This document shows positions 17,362 through 26,766 of a stretch of 54,814 bases of DNA, piece after piece. Source of the stretch: Zoogloea sp. (GTDB taxonomy: Bacteria > Pseudomonadota > Gammaproteobacteria > Burkholderiales > Rhodocyclaceae); NCBI RefSeq assembly GCF_030157465.1, contig NZ_JAOAUU010000072.1:1-54814 (forward strand). The letters are read 5' to 3'. Under the pieces are notes generated by a model that made no database searches, was not told where the DNA came from, and saw only the letters and a list, made by a program, of their open reading frames with translations. A program made the position numbers and the translations under genes. Within the stretch, counting starts at the first letter, position 1, and each line of letters starts with the position of its first letter.

Positions 17362-18504
17362 TCAGTCGGCGAGGTGCGCCAGGATGGGGTTGAGCATGGC
17401 GGCGCCAAGGCGCTTGCTGCGCTCGCCGTTCCAGCCGGTGAGGCCGTCGGGCAGATTGGCGTTGTCCTTGAAGGGCATTTCCAGCGTGATCGAAACGCAG
17501 CCGAAGCGGTGCGCCACCCATTTGGAGGCGAGGGTCAGGAGTTCATCCTTGAAGCGGCCGGAGAGATAACCATGCTCGGTCTGGAAATCCGGGCTGGCGG
17601 CCTGGAAGACTTCGACGAAACGGGCCTGGCGGGCGCGCTGCGCATCCGAAAAACCGGGCACTTCCTCGGCCGTGGAAAAGAACACGTAGGGCAGTGCTTC
17701 GTCGCCGTGGATGTCGAGAAAGAGATCAACCCCGCTCGCCTCCATGGCCTGCCTCACCAGCAGCACTTCGGGGCTGCGGGCCAGCGTGGGCTCGCGCCAT
17801 TCGCGGTTGAGGTTGGCGCCTGCGGCGTTGGTACGCAGATTGCCGCGGATGGCGCCGTCCGGATTCATGTTGGGCACGAGGTAGAGCACGGCTTTTTCGC
17901 GGATGCGGCGGGCCACGGGATCGGCGCCGTCGAGCAGGCGTTCCAGCAGCCCCTCGACGAACCATTCGGCCATGCTCTCGCCCGGATGCTGGCGGGCGAT
18001 GATCCAGATCGGCAGCTTGCCGGGCATTGGGCGGCCGATGGTGACGAGATCAAGATCACGCCCATCCACGGTGGCACCGAGATTGCTGACGCTGGCGTAG
18101 GGCGACATTTCCACACGGCCGAGCAGATCGAGGTGGCGCTCGTGGGAGTACGGCTCGAAGTAAGCGTAATAAATGCTGTTGCGCTCAGGCGTGTGCTCGA
18201 CGATCAGCTGGCCGTTTTCAAAGCGGGTTTCGCCGATGCGGAACCAGTTGCGGCGATCATACGAAGCCACACAGCGGTAGCCCGGCCATCCGTCCGGATA
18301 GGCGGCTTCGGCGGCGTTCTCGAAGACCAGCCGCACGGCCTGCCCCGCCGCGCCGTGAAGGCGGAAGTGGAACCACTGGCGAAAGGCCGCGTCGCCACCC
18401 ACGCCCTGGTCGGCCCGAAGGCGCAGGCGGATGTCGTCGGGCTTGTCGATGGAGAGCACCTCGATGGCGCCGGAGTCGAAGTTGCTGCTGATGCGGAGGG
18501 TCAT
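17362..18504 (-). CDS. M14-family (cytosolic carboxypeptidase-like) zinc carboxypeptidase
   Basis: This 380-residue protein has no signal peptide. An N-terminal beta-sandwich domain of about 125 residues (FRQWFHFRLHGAAGQ, RNWFRIGETRFENG) precedes the peptidase domain, as in cytosolic carboxypeptidases. Zinc ligands are His173 and Glu176 (RQHPGES) and His266 (FLDIHGDE). Substrate and structural motifs PNMNPDGAIRGN and GANLNREW are present, and the catalytic glutamate lies in SITLEMPFKD. The family removes C-terminal residues from proteins or peptides; bacterial substrates are poorly known. The gene starts 6 bp after the DUF445 stop and is probably co-transcribed with it. A gap of about 110 bp without a clear gene separates it from the small membrane protein. 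Confidence 0.88.
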   Translation of the reverse strand: MTLRISSNFDSGAIEVLSIDKPDDIRLRLRADQGVGGDAAFRQWFHFRLHGAAGQAVRLVFENAAEAAYPDGWPGYRCVASYDRRNWFRIGETRFENGQLIVEHTPERNSIYYAYFEPYSHERHLDLLGRVEMSPYASVSNLGATVDGRDLDLVTIGRPMPGKLPIWIIARQHPGESMAEWFVEGLLERLLDGADPVARRIREKAVLYLVPNMNPDGAIRGNLRTNAAGANLNREWREPTLARSPEVLLVRQAMEASGVDLFLDIHGDEALPYVFFSTAEEVPGFSDAQRARQARFVEVFQAASPDFQTEHGYLSGRFKDELLTLASKWVAHRFGCVSITLEMPFKDNANLPDGLTGWNGERSKRLGAAMLNPILAHLAD

Positions 18505-18510
18505 GGCAAA

Positions 18511-19779
18511 TCAGGTGATGAGGTGAGTCACGGCGTAGAGCGCCACGCCGATAAGGCCGCCTACGACGGTGCCGTTCAAGCGGATGAATTGCAGGTCGCG
18601 GCCAACGCTGTGCTCGATCTCGCGCACGAGGTCTTCGTCGTTCCAGGCGCGCATGGTGCTGGCGATGTGGCGCGAGAGTCCGTCGCGCAGTTCGGGGGCA
18701 AGGCTTTCGACGGTGTGCTCAATGTGCTCATTGACCGAATCGCGCAGGGCCGGGTTGCCGGCCATGCTGGCGCCAATGGCCGCGGCGGCCGACGCGATCT
18801 TGCTGCGCACGCGGGAATCCGGCCGGCCGATGTCGCGGGCAAGCCAGCCGCGCAGCTCGTCCCACAATTCCTGCAGATAAGCCGCAACGCCGGGGTGGGC
18901 GAGAAAATCGCGCTTGACCTGCTCGATGCGCAGCCGGAAGGCCTCGTCGTGCTTGAGGCGTTCGATGTAGCCGGCAACCAGTTCGTTGAAGGCGGCGCGG
19001 CGCGGGTGTTTCGGGTCGCGGGCCACCTCGTCGAGAAGGCCATTGACGCCGGCCACGATGCCCACCGAAACCTTCTCGCCCAGCTCGGCCGGATTGATGC
19101 CGACGAGGCCCAGCATGGAAACGACCTTGGGGTACTCCTTGCTCGCCACGTCCACGATCATGCCGGCAAAGCCTTCCTTCACGGCGGGGTCGTCAAGCCA
19201 CGCGGCGAGCTTGCGCAGGCCTTCGTCCAGCAGCGCCTGGTGACGGCCATCCTCGGTGAGCACGTCCATGATGCGGCCAACGCCAGCGGCCAGATCGAGC
19301 GTGCCGGCACGCCGCCTGAGGGCGTGAAGGACGAGCCGCCGAACCCGCTTGTCATCCATGAAATCGAGGGATTCGGCCAGCAGCACGGCGATCCGGTCGG
19401 CCAGCAGGCGGGCGTTTTTCTCGTCCTGCAGCCAGGCCGCGATGCGGTCGGCAGGCTGCGCCGCGCGCAGGCGGGCAACGAGGGACTGGGTGTCGAGAAA
19501 GCGGTCACGGATGAAGATCGCCAGGTTGTCGGCCAGCCGTGCCTTGTTGCGCGGCAGGATCGCCGTGTGCGGAATCGGCAGGCCGAGGGGGCGCCGGAAC
19601 AGCGCGACCACCGCAAACCAGTCGGCCAGGGCGCCGATCATCGCCGCCTCGGCAAAAGCCGCCACCCAGGGCCAGCCTTCACGCCGGGCAATGACGAAGA
19701 GAACGGTCACGGCCACGAACAAGACCGTGGCGATGAGTTTCATGCGGGCCAGTGCGGCCATTTTTTCAGGTGTTGCCAT
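18511..19779 (-). CDS. DUF445 family (YjiN-like) membrane-associated protein
   Basis: This protein of 422 residues has an N-terminal hydrophobic segment (KLIATVLFVAVTVLFVIA). Next comes the family hallmark AEAAMIGALADWFAVVALFRRPLGLPI, cut here as AEAAMIGALADW and FAVVALFRRPLG, then HTAILPRNKARLADNLA. A long helical region with DUF445 repeats fills the middle. A terminal hydrophobic segment (VVGGLIGVALYAV) ends the protein. It was formerly grouped with YjiN of Escherichia coli, whose function is not established. It lies 14 bp from the yaaA stop. Confidence 0.9.
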   Translation of the reverse strand: MATPEKMAALARMKLIATVLFVAVTVLFVIARREGWPWVAAFAEAAMIGALADWFAVVALFRRPLGLPIPHTAILPRNKARLADNLAIFIRDRFLDTQSLVARLRAAQPADRIAAWLQDEKNARLLADRIAVLLAESLDFMDDKRVRRLVLHALRRRAGTLDLAAGVGRIMDVLTEDGRHQALLDEGLRKLAAWLDDPAVKEGFAGMIVDVASKEYPKVVSMLGLVGINPAELGEKVSVGIVAGVNGLLDEVARDPKHPRRAAFNELVAGYIERLKHDEAFRLRIEQVKRDFLAHPGVAAYLQELWDELRGWLARDIGRPDSRVRSKIASAAAAIGASMAGNPALRDSVNEHIEHTVESLAPELRDGLSRHIASTMRAWNDEDLVREIEHSVGRDLQFIRLNGTVVGGLIGVALYAVTHLIT

Positions 19780-19793
19780 CTTTCCAGCCCCCT

Positions 19794-20579
19794 TTAATCC
19801 TGCCGGCGCCGGAAAACCCAGCGCGCATCGTCGGAGGCTTCCGGCGCGAAGGCGTAGCCGTCCGCGTCGAAACCCTTGAGTTGCTCGATGTCTTCAATGC
19901 CGCGGGTGATGGCGTAGCGGGCCATCAGGCCGCGGGCGCGCTTGGCGTAGAAGCTGATGATCTTGTAGCGGCCCGCCTTCCAGTCCTCGAAACCGACATT
20001 GAGCAGCCGGCCCTTGAGTCTGGCCGCCTTGACCGACTTGAAATATTCCTCGGAAGCGAGATTCACCAGCACGGCCTCGCGGCCGGCATCCTGCTCGGCC
20101 AGCAGCAGGCGGTTGAGGGCATCGGTCTGGGTCATGCCCCAGAAAGCGTAGAGATCCTTGCCCCGGCTGTTTTTGAAGCGGGTACCCATCTCCAGACGAT
20201 AGGCCTGCATCAGGTCCAGCGGGCGCAGCAGGCCGTACAGACCCGACAGGATGCGCAGGCGGGCCTGGGCAAAATCGAGCTGGGCTTCGGTGAGGGTCCT
20301 GGCGTCGAGCCCGTCGTAAACATCGCCATTGAAGGCCAGCACCGCCGGCCGGGCGTTAGCGGGCGAAAAGGGCCGCGACCATTCGGTGTAGCGGGCCACG
20401 TTGAGGGCGGCGAGCGGGTCGGAAAGATCCATCAGCCCGGCCACTTCGGCGTGCGACAGATCGCGCAGGCCGGCGATGAGTTCGGCTGCGTCGTCGAGGT
20501 ATTCGGGCTGGGTGAAACGGGTAGTGGCGAGCGGCGTCTCGTAATCGAGGGCCTTGGCGGGTGACAGCACGAAAATCAT
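19794..20579 (-). CDS. yaaA: Peroxide stress protein YaaA
   Basis: I chose ATG 20579, where the family's [16 protein letters not shown] begins, over an upstream extension; the product has 261 residues. Conserved blocks are seen in order: [43 protein letters not shown] and [11 protein letters not shown]. YaaA homologues lower free intracellular iron and limit oxidative damage, and they bind DNA in some studies. The protein is cytosolic and close to full family length. The neighbouring cation diffusion facilitator gives a loose metal-homeostasis theme. Confidence 0.95.
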   Translation of the reverse strand: MIFVLSPAKALDYETPLATTRFTQPEYLDDAAELIAGLRDLSHAEVAGLMDLSDPLAALNVARYTEWSRPFSPANARPAVLAFNGDVYDGLDARTLTEAQLDFAQARLRILSGLYGLLRPLDLMQAYRLEMGTRFKNSRGKDLYAFWGMTQTDALNRLLLAEQDAGREAVLVNLASEEYFKSVKAARLKGRLLNVGFEDWKAGRYKIISFYAKRARGLMARYAITRGIEDIEQLKGFDADGYAFAPEASDDARWVFRRRQD

Positions 20580-20610
20580 GAGGCAAGCGAAATGTGATGA
20601 AGGGGAAAAA

Positions 20611-21474
20611 TCAGGGCAGCGGTTCGAGATGGGTCGTGACTTCGATACCGGGCAAGGCAGTGGCAAGGGCGGACTCGATCTCGTCGAGCAGCGCGTGACT
20701 GGCGCTTACGCTCCAGTCGCCGGGCACCAGCACGACCACCTGCAAAAAGGATGATGCACCCGCGCGACGGGTACGCAGACCCGTAAAGGCAACGCCCCGG
20801 GCATGGAAGGATTCGAGCACCGCGCGCGCGCGAATCTGCTGCTGGCCGTCAAGGCTGCGGTCCATCAGGCCATCCACCGATTCGCGCAGCAGGTGCCAGG
20901 CTTCGCGGGTGATGTTGAGGCCGACGGCGATGGCGATGATCGGGTCGAGGGGCAGCCAGCCGGTCAGCGCAACCAGCGCCACGCCGGCGATGACGCCGAA
21001 CGATGTCCAGACGTCGGTCATCAGGTGGCGGGAATCGGCGGTGAGGGCGATGGAGTTGAAGCGCTCGCCGGCCTGACCAAGCACCCGCGCGACAACGAAG
21101 TTGATGGCGGTGGCCGCTGCCGACCACGCTAGGCCCCAGCCGGGCGATTCGATCGGCTGCGGTGCGGCAAGCCGTTCGGCCGCCGCCCAGATGATGGCGA
21201 ATGCGGCGCCAAGGATGAGGATGCCCTCGAAGCCGCTGGAAAAATACTCGGCCTTGCCATGCCCGAAGGGGTGGCCGCGATCGGCCGGCTCGCGGGTGAC
21301 GAGGATCATCCACAGGGCAAAGGACGCGCCCGCCAGGTTGACGAAGGATTCCAGCGCGTCCGAGAGCAGCCCGACCGACCCGGTGATCCACCAGGCCAGG
21401 GTCTTGAGGGCAATCGTCGCCAAGGCCGCAGCGATGGACAGCCAGGCAAAGTGATGCCGCTCGAGGCGGGACAT
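20611..21474 (-). CDS. Cation diffusion facilitator family transporter
   Basis: The product has 287 residues from ATG 21474; a TTG at 21483 is a possible earlier start. Six hydrophobic segments are visible. The metal-site signatures sit in helices 2 and 5: [14 protein letters not shown] and [33 protein letters not shown] lies in the loop between helices 2 and 3. A cytosolic C-terminal domain ([20 protein letters not shown]) completes the fold. These proteins export zinc, iron or manganese by proton antiport; the metal cannot be assigned here. The gene follows relA by 12 bp and precedes yaaA. Confidence 0.92.
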   Translation of the reverse strand: MSRLERHHFAWLSIAAALATIALKTLAWWITGSVGLLSDALESFVNLAGASFALWMILVTREPADRGHPFGHGKAEYFSSGFEGILILGAAFAIIWAAAERLAAPQPIESPGWGLAWSAAATAINFVVARVLGQAGERFNSIALTADSRHLMTDVWTSFGVIAGVALVALTGWLPLDPIIAIAVGLNITREAWHLLRESVDGLMDRSLDGQQQIRARAVLESFHARGVAFTGLRTRRAGASSFLQVVVLVPGDWSVSASHALLDEIESALATALPGIEVTTHLEPLP

Positions 21475-21486
21475 GTCGATCAAGGC

Positions 21487-23697
21487 TCAGCCCCGCTCCA
21501 CGTCGGTTACGCCCTTTACCTCATGCACGAGGGCGACCGCCCGCTGGATCTGCTGCACGCCCTGCACTTCGAGGGTGAAGCGCATCCGCGCGGCGCCCTT
21601 GCGGCTCAGGGTATTGACCGCGATCACGTTGAGTTTTTCGCGGGACAGCACTTCGGAGATGTCACGCAGCAGGCCCTGGCGGTCCATCGCGTGCACCAGC
21701 AGGTCGACCGCGAAGACGGCATCCTTCGGCGCACCGGCCCCGCCACCCCACTCGGCGCTGACGAGGCGCTCCGGGTGGCGTTTGACGAGGGCCTGAAAAT
21801 CCCGGCATTCGACACGGTGGATCGACACCCCGCGGCCGCGGGTGACGTAGCCCTGGATGGCATCGGGCGGCGCCGGCTTGCAGCAGCGGCCGAGGGAGGT
21901 CATCAGCTTGCCGACACCGACGATCAGGATGGTGTCGCCCGCGTCCCCGGTGTGGCTGCGGCCGATGAGCACTTCGGGTGCAGCCGGCGCAGCGGCCTCG
22001 GATTCGGCGCCACGCAGGGCGATCTGGATCGAGCGCGGCCCGACTTCGCCACGGCCGGCCGCAATGAACAGCGCTTCGGCGTTCTTGAAGCCCAGGCGCA
22101 CCGCCAGCTCGTCGATGTTGGCCTGGCCGTGTCCTTCGCGCTGGATTTCCTTGACCAGCACACCGCGCCCGCGCGCCAGCATTTCCTCTTCCTCGAGGGC
22201 GCTGAAATACTGCTTGATCTTCTGCCGCGCCCGCGGCGTGCCAAGGTAGCCCTGCTGCGGGTTGAGCCAGTCACGGGAGGGGCCGCCTTCCTTGGTGGAC
22301 ATGAGTTCCACCGTCTGGCCGTTTTCAAGGGGCGTGTTGAGCGTGACCAGCTGGCCATTGACCTTGGCGCCACGGCAGCGGTGGCCCAGATCGGTGTGCA
22401 CCCGGTAGGCGAAATCGATGGGCGTGGCGCCCCGGGGCATGTCGATGACGCGGCCCTGGGGCGTCAGCACGTAGATCGTGTCGTCCAGCGAGGCGCGCTT
22501 GAACTGCTCCAGCCACTGGGCCGAGTCGGTCACCTCGTCGCGCCACGACAGCAGGCTGCGCAAAAGGGCGATCTTCTCGTCGTAGTCGCTGGCCACCCCG
22601 CCGCCGCTGCCTTCCTTGTAGCGCCAGTGGGCAGCCACGCCGAGTTCGGCATGGTTGTGCATGCCGTGGGTACGGATCTGAACTTCGAGAGCGCGCCCGT
22701 CCGCGGCATACACGGCGGTGTGCAGCGACTGGTAGTTGTTGCCCTTGGGCATCGAGATGTAGTCGTCGAACTCGTTGGGAATCGGCGTCCAGATCTGGTG
22801 CACGATCCCCAGCACGGCGTAGCAATCCTTCACTTCATCGACAAGCACGCGCAGCGCCCGCACGTCGAAGATCTGCGAGAAATCCAGGCGCTTGGCGCGC
22901 ATCTTGTTGTAGATGCTGTAGATGTGCTTGGGCCGGCCATACACGTCGGCTTTGACGCCGATCGCCGCCACCTCGCTTTTGAGGCGCTCGACCGCATCGA
23001 CGATGAACTGCTCGCGCTCGACCCGCCGCTCGTCGAGCATGCGGGCGATGCGTTTGTAGGTGTCCGGCTCGAGAAAGCGGAAGGACAGATCCTCGACTTC
23101 CCACTTGAGCTGCCAGATGCCAAGCCGGTTGGCCAGCGGCGCATAGATGTCGAGGCTTTCGCGGGCAACGGCGTCGCGGGTCTTGCCGGGGTGATCGGTG
23201 AAGTAACGCAGCGTTTGCGTACGCGAGGCCACGCGCAGCAACACCACGCGGATATCCTCGACCATCGCCAGCAACATCTTGCGCAGCACCTCGCTCTGGG
23301 CGCGGATCTCGGGGGCCGTGGCGGTGGTGGTGGTGCGGGTGATGACGCGCAGGCCGTTGAGGCGGCGCAGCCCGTCGACCAGCTGCGCAACCCCCTCGCC
23401 ATAGCGGGATGCGACTTCTTCGATCGGGTGAGGCAGCGCGTCGCCCACCGCGAAGCACAGCGCCGCCAGGCGCGTGTCGGCATCAAGGCGCAGCGAGGCC
23501 GCGATCAGCGCGGTGCCCAGCGCGTGCTGCAACACCGCCTCGCCGGTACCGAGAGTGCGATCGGCGTAAAGCGTCTGCACCCATTCATGGGCCAGGGCCA
23601 CCCTCCGGGCGTCTTCGGGAATGAGGCCTGCGCACAACAGCTCGAGTGCCGAGGAAGGGGACGCGGACGGGGAAATCGAATGAGTGACGGCTACCAT
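21487..23697 (-). CDS. relA: RelA-type (p)ppGpp synthetase
   Basis: This 736-residue stringent-response enzyme makes (p)ppGpp from ATP and GTP/GDP on starved ribosomes. The N-terminal hydrolase domain is degenerate: the HD signature is replaced by CFAVGDALPH near residues 81-90, as in monofunctional RelA. The synthetase domain has KHIYSIYNKM, EFDDYI (Glu309; the EXDD motif that marks RelA rather than SpoT) and ALEVQIRTHGMHNHAELG. A TGS domain (DTIYVLTPQGRVIDMPRGAT), a zinc-finger-like segment (GRCCKPAPPDAIQGY) and a C-terminal ACT domain follow. A SpoT-type hydrolase must be encoded elsewhere. The start ATG 23697 gives MVAV, as in the Escherichia coli protein. It is divergent from mtfA. Confidence 0.95.
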   Translation of the reverse strand: MVAVTHSISPSASPSSALELLCAGLIPEDARRVALAHEWVQTLYADRTLGTGEAVLQHALGTALIAASLRLDADTRLAALCFAVGDALPHPIEEVASRYGEGVAQLVDGLRRLNGLRVITRTTTTATAPEIRAQSEVLRKMLLAMVEDIRVVLLRVASRTQTLRYFTDHPGKTRDAVARESLDIYAPLANRLGIWQLKWEVEDLSFRFLEPDTYKRIARMLDERRVEREQFIVDAVERLKSEVAAIGVKADVYGRPKHIYSIYNKMRAKRLDFSQIFDVRALRVLVDEVKDCYAVLGIVHQIWTPIPNEFDDYISMPKGNNYQSLHTAVYAADGRALEVQIRTHGMHNHAELGVAAHWRYKEGSGGGVASDYDEKIALLRSLLSWRDEVTDSAQWLEQFKRASLDDTIYVLTPQGRVIDMPRGATPIDFAYRVHTDLGHRCRGAKVNGQLVTLNTPLENGQTVELMSTKEGGPSRDWLNPQQGYLGTPRARQKIKQYFSALEEEEMLARGRGVLVKEIQREGHGQANIDELAVRLGFKNAEALFIAAGRGEVGPRSIQIALRGAESEAAAPAAPEVLIGRSHTGDAGDTILIVGVGKLMTSLGRCCKPAPPDAIQGYVTRGRGVSIHRVECRDFQALVKRHPERLVSAEWGGGAGAPKDAVFAVDLLVHAMDRQGLLRDISEVLSREKLNVIAVNTLSRKGAARMRFTLEVQGVQQIQRAVALVHEVKGVTDVERG

Positions 23698-23859
23698 GCA
23701 AACATTATCCTATAGGCTGCCAGCGCAGCGCCTGAACTTCGAGTCTGTAAATCAATTTGCCGAACGACAATTTTCTACAGATGTTTCATCGTTCCGGCGG
23801 TGACGGGCAACACGCCCGGCGCCGGAATATTCCGCCCCTTCGACACCGACCCACGCTTC

Positions 23860-24696
23860 ATGTTCTCCGCCTTTCGAAAATGGCGTCGCAAACGCGCCGC
23901 CAGCCGCATGCAGGTTGCCCCCGAAACCTGGACACAGGTCGAACAGACCCTGCCCTTCCTCGCCTTCCTGCCGGCGGACGATCTTCCCCGGCTGCGCCAG
24001 ATGGCGCTGGAATTTCTTGCAGACAAGAGGGTGCACGGCGCTGACGGCCTCGTCACCAGCGACGCCATGCTGCTCTCCATCGCCCTGCAGGCCTGCCTGC
24101 CGGTGCTCAACATCGGGCTCGACGCCTACGCCGACTGGGTCGGCATCATCGTGTACCCGGGCGATTTCGTGATTCCGCGCAGCGTGGCCGACGAGGACGG
24201 CGTCGTCCATGAATACGAGGACGAGGTGCTCGGCGAAGCCTGGGAAGGCGGCCCCGTGCTGCTCTCGTGGTTCGAGGGCGATGACGTCGCGGCCGGCGCA
24301 GCGGAAGGCATCAACGTCGTCATCCACGAATTTGCCCACAAACTGGACATGGGCAACGGCGAAGTGGACGGCTACCCGCGACTACCGGCCGAAATGAGCG
24401 CTGCCGCCTGGGCCAGCGCCTTTCGACCCGCCTACGAAGATTTTTGCGGACGCGTCGACCGTGGCGACGAAACCCGGCTCGACCCCTACGGCGCCGAGCA
24501 TCCGGCCGAATTTTTTGCCGTCATGAGCGAGGCCTTCTTCGAAACGCCCGGCCTCCTCAAAGGGGAATACCCCGCTGTTTACGAACAACTTTCCCTCTAC
24601 TACCGGCAAGACCCTGCCCCTCGCGAGGCAGCCCTGCCGGCCTCCGGAGTCACATCCCTGAAACATTCTTTTGCTAGTGGCCGAAACGCTGTCTAA
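23860..24696 (+). CDS. mtfA: MtfA-like zinc peptidase (M90 family)
   Basis: I chose ATG 23860, where the family sequence begins (MFSAFRKWRRKRAAS); it gives 278 residues. The zinc motif is HEFAHKLDM, with a downstream glutamate in EHPAEFFAVMSEAFFE that matches the third-ligand region. The middle carries the family block WVGIIVYPGDF and WEGGPVLLSW. In Escherichia coli MtfA binds the repressor Mlc and so derepresses glucose transport, and it has aminopeptidase activity. No Mlc or PTS gene is seen here, so the physiological partner is open. The gene is divergent from relA, across a gap of about 160 bp that should hold both promoters. Confidence 0.92.
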   Translation: MFSAFRKWRRKRAASRMQVAPETWTQVEQTLPFLAFLPADDLPRLRQMALEFLADKRVHGADGLVTSDAMLLSIALQACLPVLNIGLDAYADWVGIIVYPGDFVIPRSVADEDGVVHEYEDEVLGEAWEGGPVLLSWFEGDDVAAGAAEGINVVIHEFAHKLDMGNGEVDGYPRLPAEMSAAAWASAFRPAYEDFCGRVDRGDETRLDPYGAEHPAEFFAVMSEAFFETPGLLKGEYPAVYEQLSLYYRQDPAPREAALPASGVTSLKHSFASGRNAV

Positions 24697-24744
24697 AGTA
24701 ACTAAGCCACACCGGCATTCCTTACTGAAAGTGGAGAGAGATTC

Positions 24745-25185
24745 ATGGCTATAACCTGGATTCTGGTCGCCAACGCAAGCCTCGCCCGTCTGTACGCCAA
24801 CTTCGGCCCCAAACAGGGTCTCCAGTTGGTGAAGGAACTTGTTCATCCCGAAAGCCGAATGAAAAATTCAGAGCTTTCCTCCGACCGCGCCGGACAGATC
24901 CAGTCCAACGGCAGCGGCCACGGCGCGCGGGAGCAGCAAACTCCGCCCAAGCTCAACGCCGCAAAGAATTTCGCCCAGATGCTCGCCAAGGAACTCTACC
25001 TGGGTCGAAGCCGCAACGCCTTCGGCCGCGCCATTCTCGTCGCCCCGCCTGCGTTCATGGGCATGCTCAACGCCACGCTCGACCGCCCCACCGCCCAGAT
25101 GGTGACCGACCGCCTGGAGAAGGACTACACCAAATCGTCCGAACCCGATCTCTGCGGCCGTCTCGAGACCTGCATCATCGTTTGA
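24745..25185 (+). CDS. Host attachment family protein
   Basis: This protein has 146 residues from ATG 24745, with GGAGAGAG upstream. It starts ITWILVANASLARLY and has AAKNFAQMLAKELYLGRS, AILVAPPAFMGML and the ending DRLEKDYTK. This matches the Host_attach family, named after a plant-associated bacterial gene required for attachment. The fold resembles eRF1 domain 3 or archaeal peptidases, and the biochemical role is unknown. The protein is small and soluble and is followed by a strong hairpin at 25195-25227. Confidence 0.85.
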   Translation: MAITWILVANASLARLYANFGPKQGLQLVKELVHPESRMKNSELSSDRAGQIQSNGSGHGAREQQTPPKLNAAKNFAQMLAKELYLGRSRNAFGRAILVAPPAFMGMLNATLDRPTAQMVTDRLEKDYTKSSEPDLCGRLETCIIV

Positions 25186-25194
25186 CCTTCCCCC

Positions 25195-25227
25195 GCGTAG
25201 CCCTGGCGTCATGGGCCAGGGCTACGC
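25195..25227 (+). terminator. Perfect 13-bp hairpin after the host-attachment gene
   Basis: GCGTAGCCCTGGC (25195-25207) pairs perfectly with GCCAGGGCTACGC (25215-25227) across a 7-base loop, 9 bases after the stop codon. There is no clean T tract, so it may be a weak or Rho-assisted terminator or a transcript-stabilising hairpin. Confidence 0.55.
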
Positions 25228-25368
25228 TGCGCTTTCAGGCGGCTGTGACCCGTGTCGCATCCGCCTGTTCTTTGCCTCCAACCCACCGGCATTTCGTGCG
25301 GAAGTGCCTCAGGCCGCGCCCCGCGCCGCCCTATTCTCGCCATCACTCGAACCAGATTGGTGTGCGTC

Positions 25369-26187
25369 ATGAACAAAAACATTCTTGCCGGCCTTGCCCT
25401 TGCCTGTGCCGCGGCAGCGCCCATAACGGCCCACTCGGCCTCGATCAACGTTGATGGCAACTTCGCCGACTGGGGCATCAGGAACAACGGCACCGCGGCC
25501 GGCTGGACGCCGAACGCCGGCGTTCTCTTCACCGTCGAAGACCAGAGCGGCGCCTACCTCGACCCCGGCTGGGGCGGCCAGGCTTATGACGCCGAAGCCC
25601 TCTACCTGAGCTGGCAGACCAAGGCCGACGGCCAGACCTACCTGAACGTCGGCCTCATCACCGGCCACAACCCCGATACCGCCACCGTTGGCAACAGCTA
25701 CGGGCGCGGCGACTTCGCAATCGATTTCGGACGCGACGGAAGCTGGGATTTCGGAATCCTGACCGCCAACCGCACCACCACCCTGCGCCAGGGCGACGTG
25801 GTGGCCACGACCAATGCAAACTGGAGCACCGGCCTGTGGAGCACACCCGGCGTTTACGACCCGGCCAACTCCAAGGACGTCACCAAGGTCACCAGCGGCA
25901 CCGACGTGGGCAACGCCACCCTCGCCATCTCCTCGGGCTTCACGAACATGGGCACCCTCGGCGGCACGCACTGGTTCTACGAAATGGAAATCCCGGTCAG
26001 CGTCTTCGGCACCCACTGGCAAGGGGCCAGCCCGTCCGAAACCTTCGACATCCAATGGACGATGTTGTGCGCCAACGACATCGTCATCCTCGACCCGCCG
26101 GCCGCAGCAATTCCGGAACCGGCGAGCCTGGCCCTTGTGCTCAGCAGCCTCGGCCTGCTTGGCCTGGCCCGGCGCCGCAAACAATAA
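25369..26187 (+). CDS. PEP-CTERM sorting domain protein
   Basis: The product has 272 residues from ATG 25369. A signal peptide (ILAGLALACAAAAPITAHSA) precedes a mature region starting INVDGNFADWG. The body is a beta-rich domain of unknown role (AYLDPGWGGQAYDAEALYLS, DFAIDFGRDGSWDFG). The C-terminus has the PEP motif (AIPEPASLA), a hydrophobic helix (LVLSSLGLLGLA) and an RRRK tail. That is the substrate signal for exosortase. Such proteins are usually exported with extracellular polysaccharide in floc- or biofilm-forming betaproteobacteria. The exosortase itself is not in this window, and no strong ribosome site is visible. Confidence 0.9.
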   Translation: MNKNILAGLALACAAAAPITAHSASINVDGNFADWGIRNNGTAAGWTPNAGVLFTVEDQSGAYLDPGWGGQAYDAEALYLSWQTKADGQTYLNVGLITGHNPDTATVGNSYGRGDFAIDFGRDGSWDFGILTANRTTTLRQGDVVATTNANWSTGLWSTPGVYDPANSKDVTKVTSGTDVGNATLAISSGFTNMGTLGGTHWFYEMEIPVSVFGTHWQGASPSETFDIQWTMLCANDIVILDPPAAAIPEPASLALVLSSLGLLGLARRRKQ

Positions 26188-26213
26188 GAAAAAAGCCGTA
26201 AAGCTGTCGATTC

Positions 26214-26237
26214 GGGCCGGCGCAAGCCGGCCCTTTT
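26214..26237. terminator. Bidirectional terminator between the PEP-CTERM gene and thpR
   Basis: GGGCCGGC (26214-26221), loop GCAA, GCCGGCCC (26226-26233), then TTTT. The stem lies 27 bp after the PEP-CTERM stop. Its T tract overlaps the stop codon of the convergent thpR gene, so it can serve both strands. Confidence 0.85.
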
Positions 26238-26766
26238 ACGTCAGCGGCCAGCCCGCCAGGCGCCGGTAGCCCACCCCGTCGCTCGAGGGGCAGGACACCA
26301 CCAGCACCCACTCGTCCACCGGCCAGTCGATGGGCTCGAAGTCCGGTAGCGCCTCAACCGCATGGGCCTTGCGCAGCAGCGTGACGTGGGGAAAAAACGC
26401 GTTTTCAGCCGCAACGGGCAAGCCGGCATCGGCCAAGGCGCGACGCATGTCGCCCACCAGCGCATCAAGTTGCTCCGGCCAGGCCCGGCCCCCCGCCCAG
26501 ACAATCCGGTTGTGCGCCCAGTAGCCCGACGTGTCGATGCGCAACCGGAAACGCCCGACCTGCAGCGCGGCCATTGCCTCGCCAATCAGCGGCAGGCGGG
26601 ATTCGGCCACCTCACCCAGAAAAGCCAGCGTGATGTGCAGGGTGTCGCGGCGCATGCAGCGGCCGCCGCAGCGTTCTTCGGCTTCAAGCGAAATCTGATG
26701 CAGGCGCGCGGCCACCTCGGGGCCCGGCCACAGGGCCAGAAAGACCCGCTGGCTGGCTTCAGCCAT
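26236..26766 (-). CDS. thpR: RNA 2',3'-cyclic phosphodiesterase (LigT/ThpR)
   Basis: This 176-residue 2H-phosphoesterase carries the two HxTx motifs HITL (about residues 44-47) and HVTL (near 126), which form the active site. It opens [16 protein letters not shown], typical for ThpR. The enzyme opens 2',3'-cyclic phosphates on RNA to 2'-phosphates and can ligate tRNA halves in vitro. Its start overlaps the ispF stop by 8 bp, so it belongs to the ispD-ispF transcript without a metabolic link to isoprenoids. Confidence 0.92.
   Translation of the reverse strand: MAEASQRVFLALWPGPEVAARLHQISLEAEERCGGRCMRRDTLHITLAFLGEVAESRLPLIGEAMAALQVGRFRLRIDTSGYWAHNRIVWAGGRAWPEQLDALVGDMRRALADAGLPVAAENAFFPHVTLLRKAHAVEALPDFEPIDWPVDEWVLVVSCPSSDGVGYRRLAGWPLT

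Noticed and set aside
17320-19797. Plus-strand open frame of about 825 codons opposite the M14 and DUF445 genes
   Set aside because: It runs across two real genes and their boundary, shows no family motif, and is a product of high third-position GC.
21487-23697. Bifunctional SpoT/Rel
   Set aside because: The hydrolase HD signature is lost and the synthetase has EFDD, both marks of monofunctional RelA.
21259-23715. Plus-strand open frame of about 818 codons opposite relA
   Set aside because: Antisense shadow of relA and the cation transporter; no domain or ribosome site supports it.
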